A DNA stretch of 64,000 bases, from positions 47,536,947-47,600,946 of the forward strand of contig CM058236.1 of the NCBI GenBank assembly GCA_030180135.1, given 5' to 3'. Positions 12,193 through 23,177 of the stretch are shown one piece after another. Under the pieces are notes generated by a model. The model worked only from the letters and a program-made list of their open reading frames with translations, searched no databases and was not told where the DNA came from. How positions within the stretch are numbered: position 1 is the first letter of the stretch; each line of letters starts with the position of its first letter. The position numbers and the translations under genes are program-made. Source of the stretch: Orychophragmus violaceus. Taxonomy: Eukaryota; Streptophyta; Magnoliopsida; Brassicales; Brassicaceae.

Positions 12193-12885
12193 TTAAAGTC
12201 TAGGCCATATGTTAAAATTGGTTCTAGCTAGTTTGCAAAACAATATGGTTTCTAAGGTCCAGAAGCATCCATTGCACATGGTAGGTTGCTTCCACCCTTC
12301 ATCCCAATAGCGTAGCCATCTATTTATAATAGCACATCTGCACTTTGTGACGCTGTTGAGATCTACTTCCTTTTCCTTCTCCAACCACAGGTTAATTGGA
12401 TCCTCTGGCCATGGTAGTACTTCTCTAACGCTTATTTTCATTCGCACTTTCTTTGCCATTTATCTAGTTAGAATTAGCCCACGCTTTTGCAATTCTTCAT
12501 TCCCGTAATTTAGTCGCACTAGCATGTAGTAGATGTACTTACCAGTTTCCCAACCACCTTCTCCAGATCGTTTGATCATAGACTCCCCTAGAGCCTGCTG
12601 ATTAGTGTACATGCATGTAGACATACCTTTTAAGAGAAGCGCTGAATGATTATTGTTGGTAATGCAAATGTCAACAAATGCGACTACAGGGGCTATTGGA
12701 ACCAATGGTATTTGATTGAAGAAGAAATCAACATTCTTATAGAATTCTTCCGTCTCAGCCAGGTTCCTCATCGTCGTGCATGTTGCTTTTGTACGAATAA
12801 ATTCGCAGAAACCACACCGGAGGGAGTTTTCCAGAATCGTTAGTAAGAGGTTCTCATTTAGCCTCAACATGTTTCTCTTTTCCAA
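12193..12885 (-). pseudogene. F-box-like gene of the At1g67623/At2g35280 type, copy B
   Basis: The frame opens at 12885 with LRLNENLLLTILENSL, which fits an F-box start, and continues with a Sel1-like helical region (YYMLVRLNYGNEELQKRG). One TAA at about 12460-12462 interrupts it. The same frame then continues to 12193 and ends with a cysteine-tryptophan region (TMCNGCFWTLET). A C-x2-C-x-FW end of this sort is seen in the Brassicaceae F-box family named here. F-box proteins of this kind would act as SCF adaptors. The nonsense codon suggests a pseudogene. It lies about 285 bases downstream of copy A in the same orientation, inside the retroposon and against its poly(A) strand. Confidence 0.6.
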
Positions 12886-13170
12886 AACAATTTTTATGGC
12901 AGTTCCCTCTTCCAGTTAGTGTTTTTATCATCTTTTTATAGGGTTATGCCTGTACTGACGAGAAGACACATTAAAGACATCCCTTTCTGATTGCAGTTAT
13001 GAAGACAGTTATAACGGAAAAATAGGCAACTACATCTAGTAAATATAATAAACGATAGTAGTCGATTACTTTAGATAAGTAGTCAAAACAAAGAAAAGAA
13101 AAACTTAAGCAAGAGTACCTAAAAAATGACATAGTACTAAAAACGACATGGTACTTATTGGAGATAAAAT

Positions 13171-13802
13171 TCAGAGCTCAGTCCTCATAAGCTGGTAGTG
13201 CCAGAAAAGGTAACATTTAGGACAGATGTTGCGATCGTGGTGGAGAAAACATGAAGGGAAAGCGCCAAACACGGGTGGTAGATTGTAGCTTACATCAGTG
13301 GTTCTCATCATGGGGATAGTGTCGACAACATTCTGGGGTAGTTGGTCCATGTAATCCAATCGGGATTTCCATTCATGGATACAATCAAAAATTCTTCAGC
13401 AAACTGAGGATGACCAAACGCTAAAGAAAAAATAGCAGACAAGAATGTAGCCTCGTCAATCCCACCTTTCGATGCAGTGCGCAAAAAAGGAGCAGCATCG
13501 TAGATTCCTCCAACTAATAACCTATGCAAGCCGGCTAAGTAATTAGCTTTGGGTTTTTTTGACTCAATTGCCAAGCTGAAGAAGTCCGGAAAGCGGTCAA
13601 TTAGTTCTTGGTCATGCACGAATTCTTCAATATCGAGCACAGATATGACTGATGGCTCTTTAAATGCTCGATAAAGAACCTTGGAGCAGCATCCTATACG
13701 ACAAGCATCAGTTGCAGAGGATCTACCAACAAAGGATAGAATTTTAGGTAGTAAGTCCGTTAGATTTTCATCAAGGGATAGTGGAGCCATGTTAACCTTC
13801 AA
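13171..13802 (-). pseudogene. F-box-like gene of the At1g67623/At2g35280 type, copy A
   Basis: From about 13788 the frame reads LSLDENLTDLLPKILSFVG, then a cysteine-containing helix typical of an F-box, followed by EFVHDQELIDRFPDFFSLAIE and repeated glycine-alanine helices (GIYDAAPFLRTASKGG and DEATFLSAIFSLAFG) like the Sel1-type repeats of this family. The frame stops at 13308. A second frame (13359 to 13171) carries the expected end with VFGAFPSCFLHHDRNICPKCYLFW. A frame change near 13310-13360 therefore separates the two halves. It is related in plan to copy B but well diverged, so the two may be an old tandem pair. Function beyond F-box membership is not visible. Confidence 0.65.
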
Positions 13803-14261
13803 AGAAAATGAGAATCGCGTAAGTATATTTTAGTAAAATAGTAGTCAGAATGTAGACGACTACGGACTGTTATTTGGAGATAAGTAGGCAGCTAATGAAA
13901 AATATAACGTAGCCGCAAACAAATATACGACTACTATATAGAAAACCGTAGACAATAGTAAATATTATCGGCAAATCGATTTAAGCACCTTCAGGGTTTT
14001 GGTCCGATTCGTCCCGGCGGCGTCCTCCTCCACGTTTGCTGGCGGTTTCCGGCGGCTCCTTCTCCTCTAGACGCGTGTTCTTCTGCATGTCCGCTTTTGC
14101 GGAGTGATAGCCACGTGGCATCCTCATCTCCAAACGCGGGCTTTATCTGGGCTTTATTTTCTCTCGCTGTCTCATTCTCTGTAGGGCTTGGCCCATTTGT
14201 TTTTTTTAAAGGCTTTGGGCCAAGTAATATACACTGTCGACAAAAAAAAAAAAAAAAAAAA

Positions 14262-14277
14262 GAATCACAAATATAAT
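14262..14277. repeat. Retroposon target duplication, right copy
   Basis: GAATCACAAATATAAT directly after the poly(A) run. Confidence 0.9.
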
Positions 14278-15277
14278 ATTTTATATTTCTCTGAATATAA
14301 AAATGCTTTCCGAGGCAACGGACAAAAGAACAATAAGAGTAAATATATGTGTCGCAGAATTATTATAAACGGACAAAGAGGATACGAGAACTCACCACCT
14401 ATTTTGCTTCAAAAGTAGATAAACAAATAAATCATGAGTAGTTTGGGAAATTTATTGACATGTCCAGATTCACGTAATTAACTAAGGTTTCGATAGATAA
14501 CATTTGAGAAATCACATAGTATAATGTAAAATAAAATTAAATTGCGAAAATAATTTTAAAATTTATTGACTAAAAATTTTGGAATAAATTTTGTTTGATT
14601 GGATAAGTTTTACGGAATGTCAAAACATAAAAATCCATAAATATTCTACATATAAAATTTCATTTAATAATTTTTTTGTATTTTAAAATAAAAATGCAGA
14701 CTTTATATATTTTTATAATTTTTTTATCGATAAATTTTTTTTCCATAATTGTATTTGAAGGCAACTTTTTTATTTTTCAATTGATCAGTTAAAGTTTCAG
14801 TTTTTTCCTCTTTTCAAAATTGATTTTAGTATTATTTTTTATAATTATTCGGTAGAATCAATGATTGGCACCATTTCCGTTTTTTATTCATATGTCTTGT
14901 TTAGAATTACGCTAAACATTGTACACACGATTGGTCTGGACCTAACAACTTATCGAAAATTTGGAAATTAGCGTTTGTGTTGTCGTAATGTGTGTTCTCC
15001 ACCCGATTTCGACCCTTCCCCCTATGTTTTGTATTTTTTTTTTCATTTTTGTTTAATGAGGTTGAAATTACCATAATACCCTCATCATCTTTCTTAGTTC
15101 TAACTTGGGTTTGCAAACTTAATAGCCACAGTCAATGGTTTTTTCGTGTTTTTAGTTTATATTCTTATGGATTTTACTTATATAGGATAGATTTAACAAG
15201 AAATCTGAGTTTTCAATTACAAAAATTTAAACAAAAATAACGGAAAATTATGAAAATCAACTTTTTAACTAAACAAA
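14278..15277. other. AT-rich intergenic stretch, nothing recognised
   Basis: AT-rich sequence with no recognisable frame or element ends. It stops at ACAAA (15273-15277), the left target duplication of Gypsy-A. Confidence 0.6.
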
Positions 15278-15656
15278 TGTTGGACATGGGTTTGGCATCC
15301 ATCCATAAGACCATTGGAAATTTTGTTAAATAGCCACATCTATTTCGACCGAAGAAGATAAGCCCGCTAAGGGGTCAACGACCATCCATAGGACCCTTTC
15401 ACTCTTCATTTTGCACACATTGTAACTTGTGAAAGTACCAAACTACTTCTATAAAGCCCCGACCTCAAGAAATATTTAGGGAGCACGTCATTTGACGGAC
15501 TCCCACCTCGTACCATCATGTTCATAGCTCGGCTTCGACCTTAAGATCAATAAAGAACAATTTCGACCTCACTTAAAGTTTATACCTCACCTCGTTGTTC
15601 AGACATTTCAGATCGTAGCCCGGCTTTTATTACTAGATCGAATTTTCGTAACAACA
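15278..15656 (+). repeat. Gypsy-A 5' LTR
   Basis: 379 bp, TGTTGG...CAACA. It contains a TATAAAG box at 15450-15456 and an AATAAA signal at 15549-15554, the order expected for U3 then R. It matches the two parts of the 3' LTR. Confidence 0.88.
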
Positions 15657-15657
15657 A

Positions 15658-15676
15658 TTGGCGCCGTCTGTGGGGA
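15658..15676 (+). promoter_or_regulatory. Gypsy-A primer-binding site
   Basis: TTGGCGCCGTCTGTGGGG begins one base after the LTR. TGGCGCC starts are common among plant Ty3 elements; the priming tRNA is not determined here. Confidence 0.7.
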
Positions 15677-15712
15677 CCGAGAAACTTTTCTACACTCTAA
15701 GATGAAGCCGAG

Positions 15713-16221
15713 ATGACAGGACCCTTTCCGAACCAAGACAAACGAACTCCGGGCCCTCCCACTCGAAGCCCGCTCATCCAAAGCTCAAACTCACCGAGCC
15801 CGTTAAGCAAGGTACAACCGTCGACCCTACATGTCGGCTCTCAGGACGACCACATCATGGCAGCCTATATCCCTCAAGGTTTCGAGCTAAAAGACGGAGA
15901 CGTCCAAACCGAGGCGCCCCTACCCTCATCAAGACTCTATTAACACTGGTCGACGAACTGACCGAAAACAATAATAGTCACCCCAGCTACTCGGCGGGCA
16001 AAATAACCCAGTATCAAGCAACAACTAGCAGACACGGCGAGTTCGAACTGTCGTGGACACGACCGACCCACGAAACACTATACGAATACGAAACACCCAA
16101 CTCGTCCCAAGATGACCAATTCCTCAAAGAGGATCAAGACACGCCATTCACGGTAAGAATAATGAACACGCTGGTCGGGCACCTCGAAGGGATCAAGCTA
16201 TCAGTCTACGAAGGAACTTCA
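15713..16221 (+). pseudogene. Gypsy-A gag, 5' part
   Basis: A proline/serine-rich head starts at the ATG at 15713. The frame breaks near 15920-15945 and continues in another frame to about 16216 with TVRIMNTLVGHLEG and LSVYEGTS. Copia-1 then cuts it; the reading resumes at 30147 with the gag core. Gag proteins form the virus-like particle that packages element RNA. This copy is broken by the frame change and the 13.9-kb insertion. Confidence 0.7.
16217..16221. repeat. Copia-1 target duplication, left
   Basis: CTTCA, repeated exactly at 30142-30146. Confidence 0.9.
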
Positions 16222-16861
16222 TGTTGGGATAGTTTCCTGAAATCACACTTTTACTCACTCCTGATGATAGTTGTGTGTCGAGATCAGACATTCGTATAAT
16301 ACTGGGCGGTTGCAATGTTTTGCTAGAAGCCTCTTGCAATCTGTAAGTTGTAGACTTACTGCCATTATTATATGATCCTATAGGGTCACACACCTAAGCA
16401 AACTGGAAGCTAAAACATGGGAATGGTCATTATGGTAATGATCAGGTTAATGTGTATTGGATACACATTAATATCGAGCAAATGGTGTTGTGTCGATCGA
16501 CACAGCATGTGTGTCGGTCGACACAGTTCGGGTTTTCGAAAGGCTTTTCGAAATTATGACTTAAACAAGTCTGGCCCGTTAAGTGTGATTCTAGGTCGAA
16601 TAAAACTTGAAAGTTTCGACCTAGAACAGGGGCCGTCGTCTCTTTCTTGACAGAAGAGGCAGAAACACCAAAAAATCAGAGATCCCATAGATCCGGCACT
16701 AGCATCCCGGTTTCCAGGTTTGTGTGCGTGTGTATCTGGTAGAGGTGAAACATCTGAGTCGCTTACTGATCTCGTTCACCAATCATTCCGCTGCCAGTTC
16801 TAGGTAAGAACGAGGTTGGTAATTTCAATATAACGAACCCTAGATCCTAGGAGATCCAACA
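16222..16861 (+). repeat. Copia-1 5' LTR
   Basis: 640 bp, TGTTGG...CCAACA. It contains one pair of TGTCG(A/G)TCGACA palindromes at about 16489-16528. Confidence 0.85.
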
Positions 16862-16862
16862 G

Positions 16863-16874
16863 TGGTATCAGAGC
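16863..16874 (+). promoter_or_regulatory. Copia-1 primer-binding site
   Basis: TGGTATCAGAGC, complementary to the 3' end of initiator Met tRNA, one base after the LTR. Confidence 0.88.
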
Positions 16875-17009
16875 ATGGTAGGGTTTAGTCTATTGAATCT
16901 GAAGCACTTAAATTCGAATACTGATGTTATGGAATTGATTGTTGCTTGGTAAATCGAATTTTCATGATGTAAATATCGGATTAGAACCTCTGTTGAAAAT
17001 ACGATGTCT

Positions 17010-17480
17010 GCGTTTTCGCAGCGTGTCGATCGACACAAAGCGTGTGTAGGTCGACACAGAGCAAAAACGCATAAATAAAATTTAAGATTTTCGCAGCGTG
17101 TCGATCGACACAAAGCGTGTGTCAGTCGACACAGAGCGAAAACGCGTAAATAACTTTAGGGTTTGTCGCATGGTGTCGATCGACACTAAGCTTGTGTCGG
17201 TCGACACATCGCGAAAACTCGTAAAAGATATTAGGGTTTTCGCACAACATCGATCGACGCACTGGGTGTGTCGTTCGATGCACAGCGAAAATGCGAAAGA
17301 TTTGAAATCGCACTGTGTCGATCGACACACTGGGTGCATCGGTCGACACAGACTATGTGAATGGATAGATCGGTTCAATTGGATTGAACTGGTTATCTCG
17401 CATGGTTATGTCGGTTTAATTTATAATCCCTAATACTCTACTGTGTCGATCGACACAGGTTTAATGTCGGTCGACACAAG
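17010..17480. repeat. Array of paired palindromes in the Copia-1 leader
   Basis: Six pairs follow one another (near 17025, 17100, 17175, 17250, 17315 and 17442). In each, a CGATCG-centred palindrome is followed exactly 21 bp later by a partner usually centred on CGGTCG. Most sit in a 70-85 bp unit that also carries TTAGGGTTTTCGCA-like text. The short frames that cross the array, with VDRH, SIDT or CRST repeats, are by-products. Confidence 0.85.
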
Positions 17481-17745
17481 CCTTACGATTGGTTGAATCG
17501 GTTCAATTGGATTGAACTGGTTATCATGCTTGGTTAAGGCAGATAAGATCGGTTTAAATTGGATGAATTGGTTCAATTGAATTGGACTGGTTATCTCAAT
17601 TAGAATAAACCGATTTAATTGGTTAAGATCAGTTTGATTGGATAAGTCGGTTCAATTGGATTGGACCGGTTATCACGATTAGTTAAAACTGGTTGAATCA
17701 GTTCAGTTAGATGGACTGGTTAAATTGGATTTGACCGGTTATCCC
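17367..17745. repeat. GGTTCAATTGGATTGAACTGG-like minisatellite, Copia-1 leader
   Basis: Five or so imperfect copies of a unit resembling GGTTCAATTGGATTGAAC followed by TGGTTATC occur near 17370, 17495, 17565, 17645 and 17700. The core is itself nearly palindromic. No coding potential is seen. Confidence 0.65.
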
Positions 17746-17770
17746 GAATGATCTGTAGGTTGCATATCAA

Positions 17771-18622
17771 GAGTCGACCAAGTGTGTCAGTCGACACATA
17801 TGGTGACGATGCGAACCGTAATCGTTTGGTTTTGAACCAAATGATTAAGAAACCGAACCGAATGACCTAACCCACTGAAATTAGAACGATTAAAACTTAA
17901 TTAAAATTAGAAGTAAAATGTTCTAAACCTGTCTAATACACATTGGATGTGTGTTAGATCAAAGCTTAGTTTCAATAAGGTCAACTGTCAAGACTCATTT
18001 CGTTGTTGTGATAGTCTTGCCAAGAGCTTGGTGTCCACAATTACATGAGTAAGGCAGGTAGTAGTGTTGATGGTCTTGCAGTGCTTGACATCAACTATTG
18101 CATGACCTAAGAGATTGAGTTACTAAACTTTTAGAGTTCCATTTCCTCAACTAAATATCAAGTGACCTTGATGTCTTGCCCAATCTTGTCTACTGTCAAG
18201 ACTCGTGTCGTTTGTTGGATAGTCTTGGAGTCCTTGGTATCCACTGCAACATGAGTAAGGCAGGTGGTCATTGACAGACTTGCAGTGCGACTGTCAGTGA
18301 TCACAAAACAGAAGAGATTGGTTCACTTGACTGGGCTATCAGAAGTTCTGGGCCCAGAGACGTCAAAGTGGATGAGACATGGATTGTCTCATCTACGACC
18401 AAGAGTTGTACTGAGTACAATTAGCAATGGTTTGCTTACCTAGATTACTAAACTCTGGGTGATGACGAGTCGTCCACTCAGATTTTAGTGATGTACGGAT
18501 CTTGGATTATTATATTCATAGAGAAAACATTGTTTGAATATAATGCGAGTTTTCTTATTGGATAAGATTCCTCATTTCCTGAAATCATAACTAAAATTTT
18601 CTTTGATTAAAATTTTCAGCCT
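17771..18622. other. Copia-1 leader, rest
   Basis: Non-coding leader with several GTAAGGCAGGT and TCTTGCAGTG-like short repeats (about 18050-18290). One more palindrome half lies near 17785. No gene is seen. Confidence 0.5.
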
Positions 18623-19538
18623 ATGTCTAAAACTACCTTCTCGTTACGACCCGTCCTTGAGAAGGACAAGTTAAATGGGTCAAATTTCCTGGATTGGTAT
18701 CGCAATTTGAGATTAGTCCTCAAGCAGGAGAGTAAGGACTATGTCCTTGAAAAAGCTCTTCCAGAAAGGCTTGGGGCCAATCGCTCGAATGCAGTATATA
18801 ATGCTTGGAATAAGCATTATATTGATGTGGTAGATGTGTGTGGTCTGATGTTGGCTACCATGAACTCGGACTTGAAGAGTCAATACGAGAACTTGGAGTC
18901 GCCAATAGAGATGATCACCAGCATGAAACTGAAGTTTCAGGATCTGGCACGAGTTGAGAGATTCCAGATGGTGAAGTCTCTCACTGGGTGCAGACTACCA
19001 GAGGATGTTCTAGTGAGTCCTCATGTCATTAAAATGATGGGTTACGTTGATAACCTGGGGAAATTGGATTGTTCTGTCAGCTTAGAGTTGGCTACTGACA
19101 TCATTATGCAGTCACTGCCGTCAAGTTATGATAAGTTCATTAAGAATTATATCAAGAAAGGCTTGACGAAGAAGTTGACTGAGCTGCATGGCATGCTCAA
19201 GACAGCAGAGCAAAACATCAAAAAGGGTAAAAGATTTGAAAGAATCTTGTATAGACAAGGGTGAAGGCAAGGCCGTTCAGATTTGGAATCGGGATAAGCC
19301 TGTGTCATCTTTTAAGCCCAAGTCAGGCCCATCTGATGTTGATAGATGCTGCTACTGTAAAGAGTTTGGGCATTGGAAGAGAAATTGCATTAAATTCTTG
19401 GAAGATTCACAAGAAATGGAGAAGATGTATGGTACTTCTTCTTCAGGTATTGTGTTATTATTTCAAGTTCTACGTATGTATTGGATACTAGTTGTGATAC
19501 TGATATTTTGGAAATATGCAGGGCCTAAGCAACAGTAG
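18623..19538 (+). pseudogene. Copia-1 gag, frameshifted
   Basis: The ATG at 18623 starts a copia-type gag (retrotran_gag_2 style) with KDKLNGSNFLDWYRNLRLVL near the N-terminus and LPSSYDKFIKNYIKKGL further on. The frame is lost near 19225-19264. The zinc knuckle CCYCKEFGHWKRNC is encoded in the next frame at about 19352-19395. It is about as similar to the Copia-2 gag as members of sister families. The product would be the capsid and nucleocapsid precursor; this copy is broken. Confidence 0.85.
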
Positions 19539-22000
19539 AACGTTGAAGAAAGGACAAGTGGAACTGCGAGTCTGGTATGGAGCAATGGTTGCTACATGAG
19601 CCGTAGAGATTCTCCACTTGTAGGAGCCTTTCAAGCTTGGTTTTGAATTAAGTAATTGCTACTATGTACCTGCTTTATGCAGAAATGTCTTTCATTTTCT
19701 TGTGAGAATTTGGATACCTTTCATTCTGATAAAAGACAAGTTTTGCTCTTTTGATCTTAATGAAATATTATATGGTAGCACCCCTTTTGATAAATGAGTT
19801 TTATAACCAAGATACACTTGGATATAACATAAATACCAAACGGTTTAAGTCTGATGACTTGAACTCGATTTTCCTTAGCATAGTCATATTGACCAAATAG
19901 AGTGAAACGGCTTCAGAAGTTCCATAGTTATGGACTTCAGGTTCATTTGATCATGAATTCTGCTTGCTGGACCAAATGACTAAGGCTTCTTTAGCAGAGC
20001 TAAAGAAATGGGCCAGAAGCTCGTTGGGCCTTACACATACTGATGTATGCGGCCCGATGAGCATTGGTGCCAAAGGAAAACTTCAATACTTCATTGACTT
20101 ATTGATAGCTTCAGTAAGTATGACTGTGTTCATTTGATGAGACACGAGTCAGAATCCTTTGGAATGATCAAAGGAGTTTCAGAATGAAGTATAGAACCGA
20201 TTTGACAGAAGTATCGAGATCCTCGATTAGATCGCGGAGGAAAATGCTTGAGTCAAGAATTGGGTGATCATCTAAGTGAGTGTGAAGTCATTTCACAGCT
20301 CATCTCTCCTGAAAACCTTGAATGGTGTTTCTGAGAGAATGAATCGGATCTTATTGGATATGCTCCGATTAATGATGAGTCACATGAATCTTCCATTATT
20401 CTTTTAAAATACGCTCTAAAATGAACATGTTTACGCTAAATAAGTTTTCTATCAGAATCAGTGAAAAACACCACATTGGATGTGGACTGGGTGATTTCCA
20501 AATATGTTTTTCTGATTAATTGGGATTGCAAGGTTTGTGTAAGGCAGTTGTCAACAAACAAACTTGAATCCAAATCTGATAGGTGCTGCTTCGCTGGTTG
20601 TCCTAGGGAAACCGAGGCTTAGTACTTTTGCAGCCAATCCGAGAACAAAGTTTTGTTGTTCGGAACTCTGTTTTTCCAAGAAGAACAGTGGGAGTAAAAG
20701 TACAGCTCGAAGAAATTCGAGAAACACAGGAGGTTGTTCAACCTGTTGAGGGAGAGCAGCGGTTGGACCTACAGAGTACTGGAGGATCGACACCTGTGGA
20801 GCCTGAAATTCGCCGATCCTAATGGATCCATCACTAACCCGAGAGTGATTTCTCGTGACCGATTGCCGTGATCTGATGATCATTGAAAAGTGACGAGCAT
20901 GCGAAATTCAAAGAAGCGATGGTGAGCCCCAACTCCGAAAAATAGGCTGGGTATGCATGTTAGCTTCACCGATCTATTCATAGACTGAAGCAAACATCTT
21001 GGAGTTGGAATCTGCGTTCTGTTAAAACGGTCAAAGGTTTTGACTCGGTCAGGAACGAATAGAAACCATGCGTTTACAAGTAAACTAGTGGGAGCGTAGT
21101 TGCAATTCTCAAACTGTATGTTTAGAACGTACTTAATCTCATAAACAACGTTCCGATGCTAAAAGTCTTGTCAAGATTTGGGTCGGAAGTCAAACTTAAC
21201 GATGGACATTGGAGAAGCCGCGTAAGCTCTTGGAATATGGATCCATTGAAATGGATCAGAAGAACTAATTGGATCGTGTCATAATCCTTATGATTATAAG
21301 GTACTAGACAGTTCCAATATGCATGATTCCAAGAATGGCTTCACACCAAAGGTCTTATGGCAATGATCTTAGCAAGATGAAGTGTCTTGGACACTGGCTG
21401 AGCTAGTGTCTATGAGTGAGATTCCTTTTTGCTCATGCAATAGAATCCATCATGAATGCCATGTTTTGCGCTCGTCTAAATGCAGCTGACGCATAAAGCA
21501 TGACGAGTAGGTACCAATTTGTTCCAGTAAGAGTCACTAGACAGTTATAAGGAATATCCCCAAGTGTTTGAGAAACACTAAGGATAGGTTCTTGTACAAC
21601 TGAGAAAAAGACGAATCTGTTATGAGTAGTTAGACGGACAAAGATGAATCCCGGTTCTCACCTGTTTATGTCATTTTGCCTGTGTAACGGTACTGTCTGT
21701 TGGAAAGGTTTCCAAGCAGAGGACCGTAGAATAGTGCTTATTAAAGAACAGCGGTGTGGATTGTTGGAATAGTTCCAAGCAAGAACACCGCAGCATCTCT
21801 CACAACCTAAGCACGAGTTGAATACTGTTGCTGTAGGTACTAGATATCTGAAGACTTGGTCTTGATTCTAGTGGGAGTTAGTTTAGTTATGATGTTCAGA
21901 TATATATGATATGGTCATGTTTATGAAAAACTGACATCAACATTATTTGACTATTGGATAATTAAATGATGGTCCCAAAATAAGTTTATGTCATATTATA
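19539..22000 (+). pseudogene. Copia-1 pol remnant
   Basis: Disconnected matches in normal copia order: an integrase stretch at about 20035-20110 (HTDVCGPMSIGAKGKLQYF), a linker before reverse transcriptase at about 20690-20820, and RNase H-like text at about 21440-21750 (a WKGF and AEDR region near 21700). Frames change often and stops are common. The copy is long dead. Confidence 0.7.
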
Positions 22001-22499
22001 GGCCATCAAGTTGAGGACTTGATCATGAAACCCTATAAGTAACAAATGATATAAATTATGATGTGTCCCTAGTCGAGGTTGTTAAAGTGGGACAATAACA
22101 ACCGCGAGAGACTAGCTTGTGAGGTGACTGTTGACTAAGTTTCATGGAGTCAATGATATGAGTATCACAGTTAGTCACATAGATATATGTTGGTGAACAT
22201 ATGATCGGACATGACCCGCAAATGAGAAGTCTCCAGGATAGTTATATCTATGTCATGAGAGGTTCTCATTACGACTATGGAGTATAGTCCTTAGACCTGA
22301 GTTCATCATGCTTTCTTGCATATGAATTGGTACACTTTAACCTTGTCAAACGTCGACCCGTAACTGGCGACTATAACGGCACTGTTCAAGTATATCATGA
22401 AGTGTGCGTTGAAATAGGGATGGAACAAGATGGGATTTGTCCCTCCTGAATAACGGGAGATAAATATCTCAGGGCCTATCGAAGATTTTATGCTGAGAA
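22001..22499. other. Copia-1 3' non-coding region
   Basis: No frames of note. It shares stretches with the corresponding part of Copia-2 in reverse complement (for example ATAGTCCTTAGACCTGAGTT, near 22286 and about 23550). It is interrupted by Copia-2 and resumes at 29945. Confidence 0.6.
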
Positions 22500-22504
22500 A
22501 ATGT
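22500..22504. repeat. Copia-2 target duplication, left
   Basis: AATGT, repeated at 29940-29944. Confidence 0.9.
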
Positions 22505-23177
22505 TGAAGGAATGTTTAGATGTATCCTGATTCAATTCTCAGATTCAGATAATCCTAAACATGCGGATCTAGGTTCTCTCGAATAGAAACAAATGATGAT
22601 CTCACCTTTTACCTGTTTTGTGCAGCGGAAAGGGAGAACAGGTCAGAGATCAGAGAGCCACCGAGAGGTAACTCCTCCAGAGGTTCACACACGCACACCG
22701 AGCAGGAAGAGGCTGCTAGACCAGTAGGGAATCGGCGCAGAGAGAGAGAGGAGGCTCGCGGCTAGGGCTTATTTTCGACCTGAACTCGTCTTAAGTTTAT
22801 ATAACTCGTTCAGTTCGTTTTGGGCCATTTGGCCCAAAGGCCAATTAACTCTGAGGCGTTCGCGCACTGTGTCGATCGATACTCCTTGTGTATCGATCGA
22901 CACACAGTGGCCAAACCCAATTATTCTCTCTAAGTACAGTAAATGCCTAGCACTTTTACCGTACTTCTGCTACACCATTCCTACACGTTTTCCTGTTAGC
23001 TTAGGCGTGTGACCCATATGGGATCATATAATAAAGGCAATAAGTCCAAGACTTATAGATCATGAGCGGACTCTAGCAAGCCATCATGACCCCCAGTATT
23101 ATATGACTTATGTCTGATCATTGACATACTCTTACTTTCTAGAGACAGTACCGAGATTACTGGACACAATTCCAACA
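22505..23177 (-). repeat. Copia-2 3' LTR
   Basis: 673 bp. It contains one palindrome pair at about 22870-22905 with 21-bp spacing. Confidence 0.92.

Larger units (their letters stand above)
11964..13937. repeat. Recurrent TAGTCGACTAC-like motif around the F-box genes
   Basis: Variants of TAGTAGTCGACTACT occur at 11964-11978, 12062-12075, 13056-13070, about 13839-13863 and 13928-13937, always outside the F-box frames and including the gap between them. They are absent from the LINE-like shell. This marks the inner segment as a unit of its own, perhaps a Mutator-like (VANDAL or Pack-MULE type) insertion with repeated subterminal sites; that origin is inference. Confidence 0.5.
11127..14261 (+). 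mobile_element. Poly(A)-tailed retroposon (LINE-like shell) carrying F-box genes
   Basis: The 16-bp duplication GAATCACAAATATAAT flanks the unit at 11111-11126 and 14262-14277, and 20 A residues (14242-14261) lie directly before the right copy. That is the hallmark of target-primed reverse transcription from a plus-strand RNA. The first ~650 bases are C/T-rich and resemble a LINE 5' leader; the last ~280 bases (about 13980-14241) look like a 3' region. No LINE reverse transcriptase is left inside. The middle (about 11800-13975) holds two decayed F-box genes on the minus strand, so it is probably foreign to the LINE or a later insertion. Confidence 0.8.

Noticed and set aside
17010..17480. CRISPR-like regular array
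   Set aside because: Plant nuclear DNA, no cas genes; units are palindromic pairs within a retrotransposon leader and the spacers are themselves repeated.
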